Of a DNA stretch of 64,000 nt, positions 33,526 to 44,749 are shown one piece after another (within the stretch, counting starts at the first letter, position 1; every line of letters starts with the position of its first letter). The stretch lies in NCBI GenBank assembly GCA_035079385.1, contig JAVHKY010000011.1, positions 12,604,001 through 12,668,000 of the forward strand, read 5' to 3'. The translations under genes were made by a program, and so were the position numbers. The notes beneath the pieces are model-generated. The model saw only the letters and a program-made list of their open reading frames with translations, made no database searches and was not told the DNA's origin. The DNA comes from Aspidiotus rigidus. Lineage: Eukaryota > Arthropoda > Insecta > Hemiptera > Diaspididae.

Positions 33526-34600
33526 CGAAGTGATTATATGCAGGTACGGTACCTACACGTAAAACGTTATATGTAGGTACGGTATTAAATTGATTGAATT
33601 GGGCGCAGAACCAGTCTCTCACTGCAAGCACGCACCGGAAGACTGGCTTCTTGATAACATTCCGACACAACAAAAATTTCTATACGTTTGTCTGCATTGA
33701 TCAAAGATGGAACTTGTGCTTATCTCTCACCGCGACCTCACCACAGAGGACGCTTGCTTGTCTCAGTGACATTCTCGCCATTGTCTGAAAAACCAGGGGA
33801 CTCTCATGCATTTGTCCGCCTCATCTCGCATGCAAATTCACAACGGGAGACTAGCTTCTCGGAACTTTCCTTGAAAGAACGAGCAACTGTCGTACATTTT
33901 CCCTCTTTGATCATAAAAGGGACTTTATCCCGATCTTCCACCGCGAGCTCAGAGTACAATCTTCTTGGTAGCACTCCCGCCATCATGTGAAATAATAAGA
34001 ATCTCCACACATTTACCTGCTTTCATTATACGCGAGACCTTAGCCAATCTCTCTCGCCCTCACAACGGTACACATTTGCCCACTTTAATCGACACGGTGC
34101 TTTTGAGGTCCTTTTGCAGTGAGTCCCCAGCAGAAAGTAAGCGTGTCGGCATAATTCCCTCTACGGGCCGACACAACGATAATTTCTCACGTTTACCTGC
34201 ATCAATGAAACAAGCGGCATTCGCCGATCTCTCACCGCGAGTTGGCAACAAGAAGTGACCTTTTGATAACTTCCCCTAAAATAACGAGAAATTCTGTACG
34301 TTTGCCTGCATTGATCAAAGACGGGGCATTCACTGACCTCTTAGACAAGCCAACACAACGGGAATTTGCACTAATTTTCCCGTTTGGATTCGGACAGGGG
34401 CTTTTGCCAACCTCTTGCTTAGTGATAACAACAGAGAGAGCTTCTTAGTATCGTTTATTATTTCATCCCATAAAGCAATGAGCGACTTTGCACATTCGCC
34501 GAATTCGATCAGACACGGTGCCTTAGCCGACCCTGCCTTCCCCTGCAAGAACGCAACATTTTAGACACCAACATACCGTACCTACATATAACGTCTACCT
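33526..34600. mobile_element. 1,075-bp insertion inside an H2 loop, copy 1
   Basis: The insertion splits the loop of an H2 hairpin (left half at about 33479-33525, right half from 34601). Near its ends ACGTTATATGTAGGTACGGT is present at 33564-33585 and inverted at 34573-34594 (22 bp, perfect). The interior is a degenerate repeat with the core TTTGCCTGCATTGATCAAAG about nine times, spaced about 60-125 bp. Plus-strand translation gives recurring LPALIKDGAFADLSPRP-like segments and minus gives AGKCVxI-like ones; neither strand is fully open. No transposase seen. Confidence 0.65.
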
Positions 34601-34854
34601 AAATATATTTGCAGATGGGTAGGCCTATTTGTCGTAAGTGATACACAAATTATCATTAGTCTATTAATACGATAACTTTGATGTACTAGCTTGTAAATTG
34701 ATTATAACATGACTGTACGCGTAATTACTTTATACTAGTACCTATTCATGTAGTTTGGTAGAGAAGGGGACGTCAATGTTCTCCCGGAAGAACTGAATTT
34801 TCCTTTAGAGGAAAGGGAAAAATATACTGTAATATATTCTATACTCCTCTTTCT

Positions 34855-35046
34855 GTGCTGGTGATGGAGTCTGTGGACCATGATTTGCCCATCTCACACC
34901 GACATTTTCCCGGCCACGCCATTGATGTCTTTTACATCAATTTATTCATGAGAATTTCTTCAGAATATCAATTAGATTATGAAGAAAATTTAAATGGCTC
35001 TCAAGTTGTACCTATAAATGAGGAAACTGCTTATCCCAAAAACTGA
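34855..35046 (+). pseudogene. WKRRGRQCSPGR-type exon, partial copy
   Basis: Open from ESVDHDLPISHRHFPGH to a stop after AYPKN; the 5' half is disturbed by small changes near 34760-34850. Confidence 0.3.
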
Positions 35047-35198
35047 TTTCCTCCAAGATTGAGTTGAGAACTAAGTATTTCTTGTAGACTGTCCACTACG
35101 TAAGCCTGATCCCACTTGATTTATGGTGAGTATCCTCGTCTAATCGACTACTTCATTCTTTTGATCCCTTGTTTCTAATACTTATTCATTTTTTTCAG

Positions 35199-35255
35199 GT
35201 GCGTCACTTCATAATATTGTTTCTAATAATTCGAATTCGACTATTGATAAGGAAT
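35199..35255 (+). pseudogene. microexon ASVNNI-type, copy 5
   Basis: As 30004: intact upstream intron, lost downstream donor. Confidence 0.3.
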
Positions 35256-35689
35256 GTTCCTACAAGAACGTTCTTCTCTAAGACGGTACCTAGGTACTTG
35301 CGAGTTTCCAACAAATTGATAACTTCTCTTCGCTTACAATCTTATCGATCTCACAAAGGGCATCTGTTGAATAGGTAGCAAACCGTTTCTTAAGAAGTGT
35401 ACCTATACTTTTTTTTCGAGAAAATTTATCGTCACCCGATAAAAAAAACTCTCGACTGGACTTTTTTTAATAGGTAAATACAACGGATCACGGGAAATTA
35501 ATTTATTGGTACATAAAATATCGAACAAGCTTTTTCCATCAAAAGTTCTTTCAAAATAATATAGACTACTCGTTTGAAAACTATCTCATGTTCTACAACA
35601 TAATTATATTCTCCTGTTCACTCGTGGTCCCAGGATAAAATCTCACCAAAAAGTAGCACAACTTCATGCATGTCACATTGGTTCATAAT

Positions 35690-36583
35690 CCTACCCTCCC
35701 TTCATGAGTGGATTTTTGTGGACATCTGTTGTAAATCCAGGAGACTACTACTTCAGCCCGAACCCACATGATTAATGGTAAGTATTCTCGTCTATAATCG
35801 ACTATTGTCTACAGGAAGTTCGTTGTCACTGATTCATCGTACCTATTAACTATTTTCAGCTGCACCAGCCTATAATTGTTCCTGATAATTCGTATTTGAC
35901 GATTGATAAGAGGAAGTAATCGGTACGTCTCTTTCCAACATAATATTCTCAGGTTTCTGGAAAATTGAGGGGTTTCTCCACTTCCAGTTTGCCTGTACTT
36001 TTATTGTAACAATCAGGAAGGGAGTGGAGGCTGGAACAGAAGCCTTGTATTGTGAGTCAGCTTTGTCTATTCAAATCTTGTTCTATTTGCTTTTAGTTTG
36101 TATGGAGCAATTACTCTCTCAAATGATGATAATTTACACTCTGATGCGTTTCCATTGCTTTTCTCTAAAAGCAGTTTAAAAGGCTTTTTCCATCCACCCT
36201 TTTTAAGTATTACGGTGGACATCGTAGATTCCAAAATCGATCTGTGTATAATACAATGGATGGTAGTTTACTGTAATGATTTCGTGAGAGCAACGTCGTG
36301 TATTGTTTTACAGATGAAATTACAGATTCCAAGACTGATAAAAATTTTGGGGCTGTGTGTTCAGTGGTATAACGCTTTATTGGTTCTTCTACGCTCCGCC
36401 AAAATGGAAACAAGTGAAAACAAAGCTACCGAGATTCCTATTTCTTCTTTTCCATCAGGAGCACTTTTTATATTCATTACCGAGAGCCAATGTTTCATCA
36501 AGGTGCTACTTACTTGGAATACTCATTTGCAAATTCTTAATATTAAAATGAATTTGCACTTGGGTATTCTTCGTAGTTAGTAC
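35690..36583 (+). pseudogene. type-1 unit fused to a D-type 3' end
   Basis: Type-1 cassettes run to the conserved acceptor (AAATTACAG, about 36326). Near 36350 (ATTTTGGGG|CTGTGTG) the sequence switches to the D1/D2 type (5805-6041). The D-type part has a 78-codon open stretch shared with D1 and D2 (WYNALLVLLRSAKMET) and an H2 hairpin at 36503-36583. Confidence 0.5.
36503..36583 (+). other. H2 hairpin, D-type
   Basis: Same fold as 5961-6041, with GTGCTACTTACTTGGAATAC facing the right arm. Confidence 0.65.
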
Positions 36584-36719
36584 AAATATTAAGTATCATT
36601 AGTGTACCTATGAATATGAGAATTTTGTTGTACTAGTTTATAAGTAGAATAAGACTGTAATTATTTTTTCACATTCGTTTATTCATAAGAATTTATCCTG
36701 GTCATGAATTGGATTACCC

Positions 36720-37560
36720 TCCCGTAATTAGTCTTTTTTCTAGACAATTGTTGTAACTCAAGAGACTACTACTTGACCCCAAGCCCACATGGGTAATGGT
36801 CAGTATTCTCGTCTATAATCGACTATTCTCTACAGGAAGTTCGTTGTCACTGATTCATTGTACCTATTAACTATTTTCAGCTGCACCAGAGAATAATTGT
36901 TCCTGATGATTCGTATTTGACGATTGATAAGAGGAAGTTATTGGTACGTCTCTTTCTAACATAATATTCTCAGGTTCTTGGAAAATTGAGGAGTTTCTCC
37001 GCTTCCAGTTTGCCTGTATTTTTATTGTAACAATCATGAAGGGGGTGGAAGCTGAAGCAGAAGCCTCGTATTGTAAGTCAGCTTTGTCTATTCCAATCTT
37101 GTTCTATTTGCTTGTAGTGTGTATGGAGCAATCACTCTCTCAAGTGATGATAATTTACACTCTGATGAGAGTTTTCATTGCTTTTCTCTAAAAGCAGTTT
37201 ATAACGCCTTTTTTCATCTACCCTGTTTAAGTATTGCGGTGGTCATCGTATTCCAAAACGATCTGGGTATAATATAATAGATGGTACTTTACTGTAATGG
37301 TTTCGTGAGAGCAACTTCGTGTATTGTTTCACTGATGAAATTACAGGTTCCAGGACTGATAAAAATTTTGTGATGACTTTGCACCCACCGTCGACCAAAC
37401 GAGGAGAAATGGGAAGTTGATTGAATCAAGAAATGAAATGCTGATGGGTCAAACCTCTATTGATATACAGCGATGTTTACTCCTTGCAGAGGAAAGTGGA
37501 GCTTGACAATTGAATGCAATCCACTATTGTCTGTTCTCACTTTTCTTTGTAAAAAGTAGT
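36720..37560 (+). pseudogene. type-1 array unit, copy 4
   Basis: Near-identical to the unit at 20340-21200, part of a roughly 2.1-kb duplicated block (about 20580-22690 and 36940-39040). H1 at 37487-37549. Confidence 0.5.
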
Positions 37561-38368
37561 ACCTACTGCTTCATCGGTTTCCTATTGGAGAGAAAATCCA
37601 ACGCAGGAGCAGACGGGTAAGTATTTGCTGTACCTCATTCGTACACATATTATTAGTCTATTATTAGTCTATTGAGTATTTTCTTTTAAATACCAAAAAT
37701 TGGAATTCTAGAACGTACATTTCTACAGTATTGATTAGCTTACGAGAGTAATTTCGTGTTTTACCCTATTATTAGTTGTTTCGCGGTTGTACTCGTGTAT
37801 AAATAGATAATAATATGATTAGACTTAGCGAAAAAGGTACGAAAAAACAAACACCAGCACGTAACGACATTTATCGAAGCGAAGACCGGTTTCGGAGTGA
37901 AACACAGAGGGAAACTTCTTAATTTCTTGATTCTAATCTTTTTATAGGCATGTACCTAGTTCAGAAGGGAGGAGGACGTGAATGTTTATCCGGTAGACCA
38001 AATTTTTCTTCGTGGAAAATGAAAAATTTGTTGTTGGTAACATATTCTACAATCTTCTTTCACCACTGGTTATGAAGTCGGTAGATCATCCTCGCCAATA
38101 CCCAGCTTCAATATATTCCCGGTCATGATATCACTGTACCCTACATCAAATTGTTTTCCGATTTATTCATAAGAATTTTGTCGGAATATGAAATGAAAAA
38201 TGCTCTGAAATTATCGTACACCTCGGCGGCAGTATGCTTTTAAAAAGGTCTCAGTATAATATCTCACCGAAGAGTAGAAGAATGCGTGTTACATTATTTC
38301 ATAATCTTGGCCTCGCTTGGTGAGTATTTTATGTGGACACTTGTTGTAAATCCAGGAGACTACTTCAG

Positions 38369-38977
38369 CCCTAGCCCACTTCACTAAGGGTGAGTATCCT
38401 CGTCTAATCGACTATTCTCTACAGGAAGTTCCTTGTTACGATTAATAATTACTATTTTCAGATGCACCAACCAGCATATTTGCTGCTAATGATTCGTATT
38501 TGACGATTGATGAGAAGATGTTATCAGTACGTGAAATTGTGGATTGTAACAATCAGGGAGGAGGAGGGTGATCCTTCGAATAGAGATGGTCGAACCCTCT
38601 GATGAGAGCAACAATATCGTGCACACCTTTTGTTTATGGATATTCATGTTTCTCCCAGAACATACTAATGATTCTTCCATCACGCCACACAGAGCGGGAG
38701 CATATGAAGTTTATCGAAATGGGGCATGGACCATCAGTTTTTATGATCGGTAATGTTCATTTGTGACTATTACAGTTTATTTATTGAAGTCCAAAATAAC
38801 TGTTGCAGTTACCTGGTGGTGTATTTTTCTGCTAATGAAATTACAGATCCCAGAAATAATGACTGTTTCGTAATGCCATTGCGCCCACCGCCCGAATTGG
38901 AGAGTCCATTGAATCGAGAAGTGAAATGCTGTTCAGTCGAATCTTCATTGATATACAGTGATGTGTACTACTTTTAG
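38369..38977 (+). CDS. microexon gene 3' module, copy 7
   Basis: Exons a 38369-38389 (21 nt), b 38462-38567 (106 nt), c 38693-38749 (57), d 38809-38977 (169, TAG). Exon b has a 3-nt in-frame insertion (APTSIFAAND against APAIFAAND). The b-c intron is 125 nt, 2 nt shorter than usual, while the exons keep frame. This contrast is strong support for the exon model. Confidence 0.6.
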
Positions 38978-39029
38978 AGGAAGTAAGACAAATGATTTAA
39001 TATAATCAATCATTTGTCTTCTTTCCTCT
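38976..39029 (+). other. H1 hairpin after the stop, copy 7
   Basis: AGAGGAAGTAAGACAAATGA faces TCATTTGTCTTCTTTCCTCT; nearly perfect. Confidence 0.8.
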
Positions 39030-39328
39030 GTAAGTTGTATAGCGATTCATGGGTTCTTATTGCGAGAAAATCGAACTCAGAATGGGAAAAGATGACACCT
39101 AACCACAAGACGATATTATTAATTTCTTCGAAACTTTTCTTTTCTGGTTGACGTTCGACTGTATTGTTAGAAAGCAAACCATTCGTTAAGATAGGTACTC
39201 TATGATATTATGACGTTAATAGAATAAAAAATCAATTTTTTCTTAATATATTTATCCTGTAAGCGGTATACCGTCTGATCGGCGAGAGACAATATTGTGA
39301 AACTGTGAACCATCTGTGAAGATAGACT

Positions 39329-39418
39329 GTACTACTTACTCATAATGGTCATTTGCAAATATTTATCATGTTTAAATATATTTGCAGATGGGTAGGCCTA
39401 TTTGTTGTAAGTGATACA
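39329..39418 (+). other. H2 hairpin
   Basis: GTACTACTTACTC faces GTTGTAAGTGATAC, with the CATTTGCAAATA inner stem. Confidence 0.6.
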
Positions 39419-39942
39419 CAAATTATCATTAGTCATTAATACGTGAACTTTGATGTACTAGCTTGTAAATTGATTATAACATGATTGTACGCGTAATTAC
39501 TTCATAGTGCATGTAGTTTGGAAGAGAAGGGGACGTCCATGTTCTCACGGGAGAACTGAATTTTCCTTTAGAGGAAATGGAAAAATATACTGTAATATAG
39601 TCTATACTCCTCTTTCTGTGCTGGTGATGGAGTCTTTGGACCATGATTTGCCCATCTCACATTGACGTTTTTCCGGGCCCATCAATTTATTCATAAGAAT
39701 TTCTTCAGAATATGAATTAGATAATGAAGGAAATTCAAATTGCTCTCAAATTGTGCTTATAAGTAGGAGACTACTTATCCCGAAAACTGATTTCTTCGAA
39801 GAATGAGTTGAGAACTAAGTATTTGTTGTAGACTTTCCACTACGTAAGCCTGATCCCACTTGATTTATGGTGAGTATCCTCGTCTAATCAACTATTCTGT
39901 ACAGGAAGTTCCTTGTTACTGATTAATAATTACTATTTTCAG

Positions 39943-40471
39943 ATGCACCAGCCATATTTGGTGCTAATGATTCGTATTTGACGATTGAAGAGAAGATGTC
40001 ATCAGTATGCGAAATTGTGGTTTGTAACAATTAGGGAGGAGGAGGGTGATCCTTCGAATAGAGATGGTTGAACCCTCTGATGAGAGCAACAATATCGTTC
40101 ACACCTGTTGTTTAGGTACATATATTCTTCTTTTTCTTCCAGAACATACTAATGATTCTCACATCACGCCACACAGAGAAGGAGCATATGAAGTTTATCG
40201 GAATGGGGCATGGACCATCAGTTTTTATGATCGGTAATGTTCATTTGTGACTATTACAGTTTATCTAGAAGTCCAAAATGACTGTTGTAGTTACTTGGTG
40301 GTGTATTTTTCTGCTAATGAAATTACAGATCCCAGAAATAATGACGGTTTCGAAATGACATTGCGCCCACCTTCGCCCAAAATAGAGAGTCCATTGAATC
40401 GAGAAGTGAAATGCTGTTCAGTCGAATCTTCATTGGTATACAGTGATGTATACTACTTTCAGAAGAAGTGA
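39943..40471 (+). pseudogene. microexon gene 3' module, copy 8
   Basis: Exons b 39943-40045, c 40177-40233 (57 nt), d 40291-40471 (181, TGA). Exon b carries a nonsense change (CAG to TAG in NNQGGG). The b-c intron is 131 nt. Otherwise near-identical to copy 6, with which it shares the duplicated block and the downstream 1,075-bp insertion. Confidence 0.55.
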
Positions 40472-40516
40472 AAGCAAATAATTTAATATAATTAATTATT
40501 TGGTTTTTCTTCTTCT
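40461..40516 (+). other. H1 hairpin after the stop, copy 8
   Basis: Same arms as copies 4 and 6. Confidence 0.75.
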
Positions 40517-40865
40517 TTAAGTTGTATAGCGATTCATGGGTTCTTATTGCGAGAAAAATCCAACTCAGAATGGGAAAAGATGACACCTAACCACAAGACG
40601 ATATTATTAATTTCTTCGAAACTTTTCTGTTCTGGTTGACCTTCGACTGTATTGTTAGAAAGCGAACCGTTCGTTAAGATAGGTACTCTATGATATTATG
40701 ACGTTAATAGAATAAAAAATCAATTTTTTCCTAATATATTTATCCTGTAAGCGGTATTCCATCTGATCGGCGAGAGACAATATTATGAAACTGTAAACCA
40801 TCTGTGAAGATAGACTGTACTACTTACTCATAATGGTCATTTGCAAATATTTATCATGTTAAAAT

Positions 40866-41940
40866 CGAAGTGATTATATGCAGGTACGGTACCTACACGT
40901 AAAACCTTATATGTAGGTACGGTATTAAATTGATTGAATTGGGCGCAGAACCAGTCTCTCACTGCAAGCACGCACCGGAAGACTGGCTTCTTGATAACAT
41001 TCCGACACAACAAAAATTTCTATACGTTTGTCTGCATTGATCAAAGATGGAACTTGTGCTAATCTCTCACCGCGACCTCACCACAGAGGACTCTTACTTG
41101 TCTCAGTGACATTCTCGCCATTGTCTGAAAAACCAGGGGACTCTCATGCATTTGTCCGCCTCATCTCTCATGCAAACTCACAACGGGAGACTAGCTTCTT
41201 GGAACTTTCCTTGAAAGAACGAGCCACTGTCGTACATTTTCCCTCTTTGATCATAAAAGGGACTTTATCCCGATCTTCCACCGCGAGCTCAGAGTACAAT
41301 CTTCTTGGTAGCACTCCCGCCATCATGTGAAATAATAAAAATCTGCACACATTTACCTGCTTTCATTATACGCGAGACCTTAGCCAATCTCTCTCGCCCT
41401 CCCAATGGTACACATTTGCCCACTTTAATCGACACGGTGCTTTTGAGGTCCTTTTGCAGTGAGTCCCCAGCAGAAAGTAAGCGTGTCGGCATAATTCCCT
41501 CTACGGGCCGACACAACGATAATTTCTCACGTTTACCTGCATCAATGAAACAAGCGGCATTCGCCGATCTCTCACCGCGAGTTGGCAACAAGAAGTGAGC
41601 TTTTGATAACTTCCCCTAAAATAACGAGAATTTCTGTACATTTGCCTGCATTGATCAAAGACGGGGCATTCACTGACCTCTTAGACAAGCCAACACAACG
41701 GGAATTTGCACTAATTTTCCCGTTTGGATTCGGACAGGGGCTTTTGCCAACCTCTTGCTTTGAGATAACAACAGAGAGAGCTTCTTAGTATCGTTTATTA
41801 TTTCATCCCATAAAGCAATGAGCGACTTTGCACATTAGCCGAATTCGATCAGACACGGTGCCTTAGCCGACCCTGCCTTCCCCTGCAAGAACGCAACATT
41901 TTAGACACCAACATACCGTACCTACATATAACGTCTACCT
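40866..41940. mobile_element. 1,075-bp insertion inside an H2 loop, copy 2
   Basis: Same length, position and flanks as 33526-34600 with scattered base differences, so it arrived before the block of about 3.6 kb was duplicated. See that entry for the internal repeats. Confidence 0.65.
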
Positions 41941-42194
41941 AAATATATTTGCAGATGGGTAGGCTTATTTGTCGTAAGTGATACACAAATTATCATTAGT
42001 CTATTAATACGATAACTTTGATGTACTAGCTTGTAAATTGATTATAACATGACTGTACGCGTAATTACTTTATACTAGTACCTATTCATGTAGTTTGGTA
42101 GAGAAGGGGACGTCAATGTTCTCCCGGAAGAACTGAATTTTCCTTTAGAGGAAAGGGAAAAATATACTGTAATATATTCTATACTCCTCTTTCT

Positions 42195-42407
42195 GTGCTG
42201 GTGATGGAGTCTGTGGACCATGATTTGCCCATCTCACACCGACATTTTCCCGGCCACGCCATTGATGTCTTTTACATCAATTTATTCATGAGAATTTCTT
42301 CAGAATATGAATTAGATTATGAAGAAAATTTAAATGGCTCTCAAATTTTACCTACAAGTGAGGAAACTACTTACCCCAAAAATGGATTTCCTCCAAGAAT
42401 GAGTTGA
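42195..42407 (+). pseudogene. WKRRGRQCSPGR-type exon, partial copy
   Basis: Open through ESVDHDLPISHRHFPGH and reads past the usual stop because of a base change (AAAATGGATT), ending at FPPRMS. Confidence 0.3.
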
Positions 42408-42538
42408 GAACTAAGTATTTCTTGTAGACTTTCCACTACGTAAGCCTGATCCCACTTGATTTATGGTGAGTATCCTCGTCTAATCGACTACTTCATGCTT
42501 TTGATCCCTTGTTTCTAATACTTATTCATTTTTTTCAG

Positions 42539-42601
42539 GTGCGTTAGTTAATAATATTGTTTCTAATAATTCGAATTCGACTATTGATGAGGAATGTTCA
42601 T
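42539..42601 (+). pseudogene. microexon ASVNNI-type, copy 6
   Basis: As 24416: good acceptor, downstream donor changed to GCGAGT. Confidence 0.3.
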
Positions 42602-43083
42602 GCGAGTACGTTCTTCTCTAAGACGGTAGGTACATGCGAATTTCCAACAAATTGATGACTTCTCTTCGCTTATAATCTTATCGATCTTTACCAAGGTCAC
42701 CTGTTGAATAGCAAACTATTTCTTAAGAAGTGTACCTATACTGTTTTTTTCGCGAAGATTTATCATCACCCGATAAAAAAGAGCTCGTTTGAACTTTTTT
42801 TAAAAGAGTTCCTTCTACGTTATTGGAGTTGTTACCCAATGCTGAATTGATAGATGCGGAAATTTAAAAATTTATAATATGTATTTCAGCAAGTCTTCAG
42901 TTATAGAGATGTCCCAATCCACTAGGATTGATATCATAGGTATACAAACTGATTTCAAATTTCTTGTCCTCCAATCTTTTTCGCTAATATTATTTACTCA
43001 ACAAACCCGACTATTGCTGCTAGAGCTAAGAAAGAACCGAAGACATTCAAAGGTATGTCAACACGTGTACAATCCTCTCTCAG

Positions 43084-44340
43084 TTGAATTATACACCACT
43101 AGGTTTGCACAATGTGGTAAATATAGGCCGCTTTCTAATGAATCGTGATTCTTCACGGTGAGTATCCTTTCCTAAAAGCCTTATCCAATACTAGATTCAA
43201 TGTTTTTCCAGTCTTGATTTCTTTTTTCAGTAGATTGTATCATGTGATCAGAAAGTTTTACTACCTTTACAACGTTCCGCAATTTGGTAAGTTGCTAGCA
43301 CTTTCTCGAGTTCTCACACCTATAATAAAACGACAGTGATCAAAATTTTCAGAAATTTTGTAATTTGTCTTCCACAGAACACCGATCGCCCGCCTGTTTT
43401 GGTTACACTCTGGACTACAGGCCAATAATCTGGTATTTCTGTGCTCCATAATTTTGCTACTGACTTCGTTCATTGAGACTACGGTACCAATGTCACAAGT
43501 CCTGTTTCGTACACAGATCGGTCAGGCCGCCGAAACAAGGGAAACCTCGTATTGTAAGTCAGCCTTGTCTTCCTTTATTTCTTACGATTCTCGAGGATAC
43601 ATTCCGATCTATTCGCGTTTACGTCATTGAGAACTCACTCTCCCAAATGATGATGATTTACACTCTAATGAGAGTTTCCAGTGCTTTTCTCTCGAAGAAG
43701 TTCACAAAGCCACCCTATTTAAGCATTGCAGTGGTCACCATATTCAGAAGAATAGAAGATAGCTTACTCTGTAATTAATGTTTTTCATTTTAAATTAATC
43801 CATGGATCTAAATTGTTTCAATTCTTTTTAAAATGAGTGGGTAAGTCGCCTGTACTTAATCAAAGATACTGTTTTTGGTTCGCATGAATAGTTCTTCTTG
43901 TTCTTTGTTGTAGGGTGCAAAGTTGCGTTTTATTCTTTGGGGACGGAAGATGCATAAACGGATTGCGTATGTGAAGAGCATCGTACAAATTCAGCGTACA
44001 ACACACAAGAAAAAGTAAGAAATGAACTCGCGCTAACTGACGGGTCTCGCCGCAGCTCTGGTCACTAAAGCGCTTTTATAGAAATCGCATTTGTTGCTCC
44101 CTTACAGCATTTATACATCAGTCATCTATAAGGAGAGTTAGTTTCAGGAGAGGAGACGATGAAACTAACAATTCCAAATATGAATATTGGACTGGAGATT
44201 ATATTATGGAGTTGTAATATCTCACTTGATGAACAACAAACTACTCTCTGGAATTTTTATTACTTATTTAAGTGGTGGTTTTGGGGTGATTTATTGTAAA
44301 AACATCACGCCAAATCCACCGCTGTAATAATTAGTAAATC
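43084..44340 (+). pseudogene. second copy of the sister microexon gene
   Basis: Exons 43084-43157 (74 nt) and 43231-43286 (56 nt) match 26919-27121 with intact borders. The third exon (from 43378) has a 2-nt insertion that causes a stop after IIWYFCAP, and the fourth lacks 2 nt. The last segment keeps the RRVSFRRGDDETNNSK frame. This copy looks inactivated. Confidence 0.55.
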
Positions 44341-44749
44341 AATTGGTTCAATGGGTTGCGACGATTCCAATTATAAATTAAGAGAATCACCAAATAAGAA
44401 GATAAACAATTATATCCATATTTTTACCGACGTGAGTACCAGTACTTGTCAGTATAATTTACGCCGTAGGTACTGGTTTATCGTATACAAATAATATTCT
44501 GTTATTAATATTTTCTAATGACTGTTATAAATATTTCAACAGGGAATCTATTCTATGGGGATTATTTCAAAAATTTGCCGTACGATATCCAACCAAAAGA
44601 AAAATAGTGTACCTAAGTCAAACATTAGTTGCAAAAATGGTTCAAACCCCTCTCCTATCATATATAGCTTGGATTGGACTTGGAAAAATTTCGACCTCCG
44701 AGCTTTTTGGATACAAGGTCAAAAAAAAAAAAAAAACTGTTTTATACAG
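44341..44749. other. end of the array, no gene supported
   Basis: 44660-44700 carries the GACTTGGAAAAATTTCGACC repeat; an A run lies at about 44721-44736. Confidence 0.4.

Noticed and set aside
33526..34600. CRISPR-like array
   Set aside because: Repeat units are degenerate, spacing is irregular and the host is eukaryotic.
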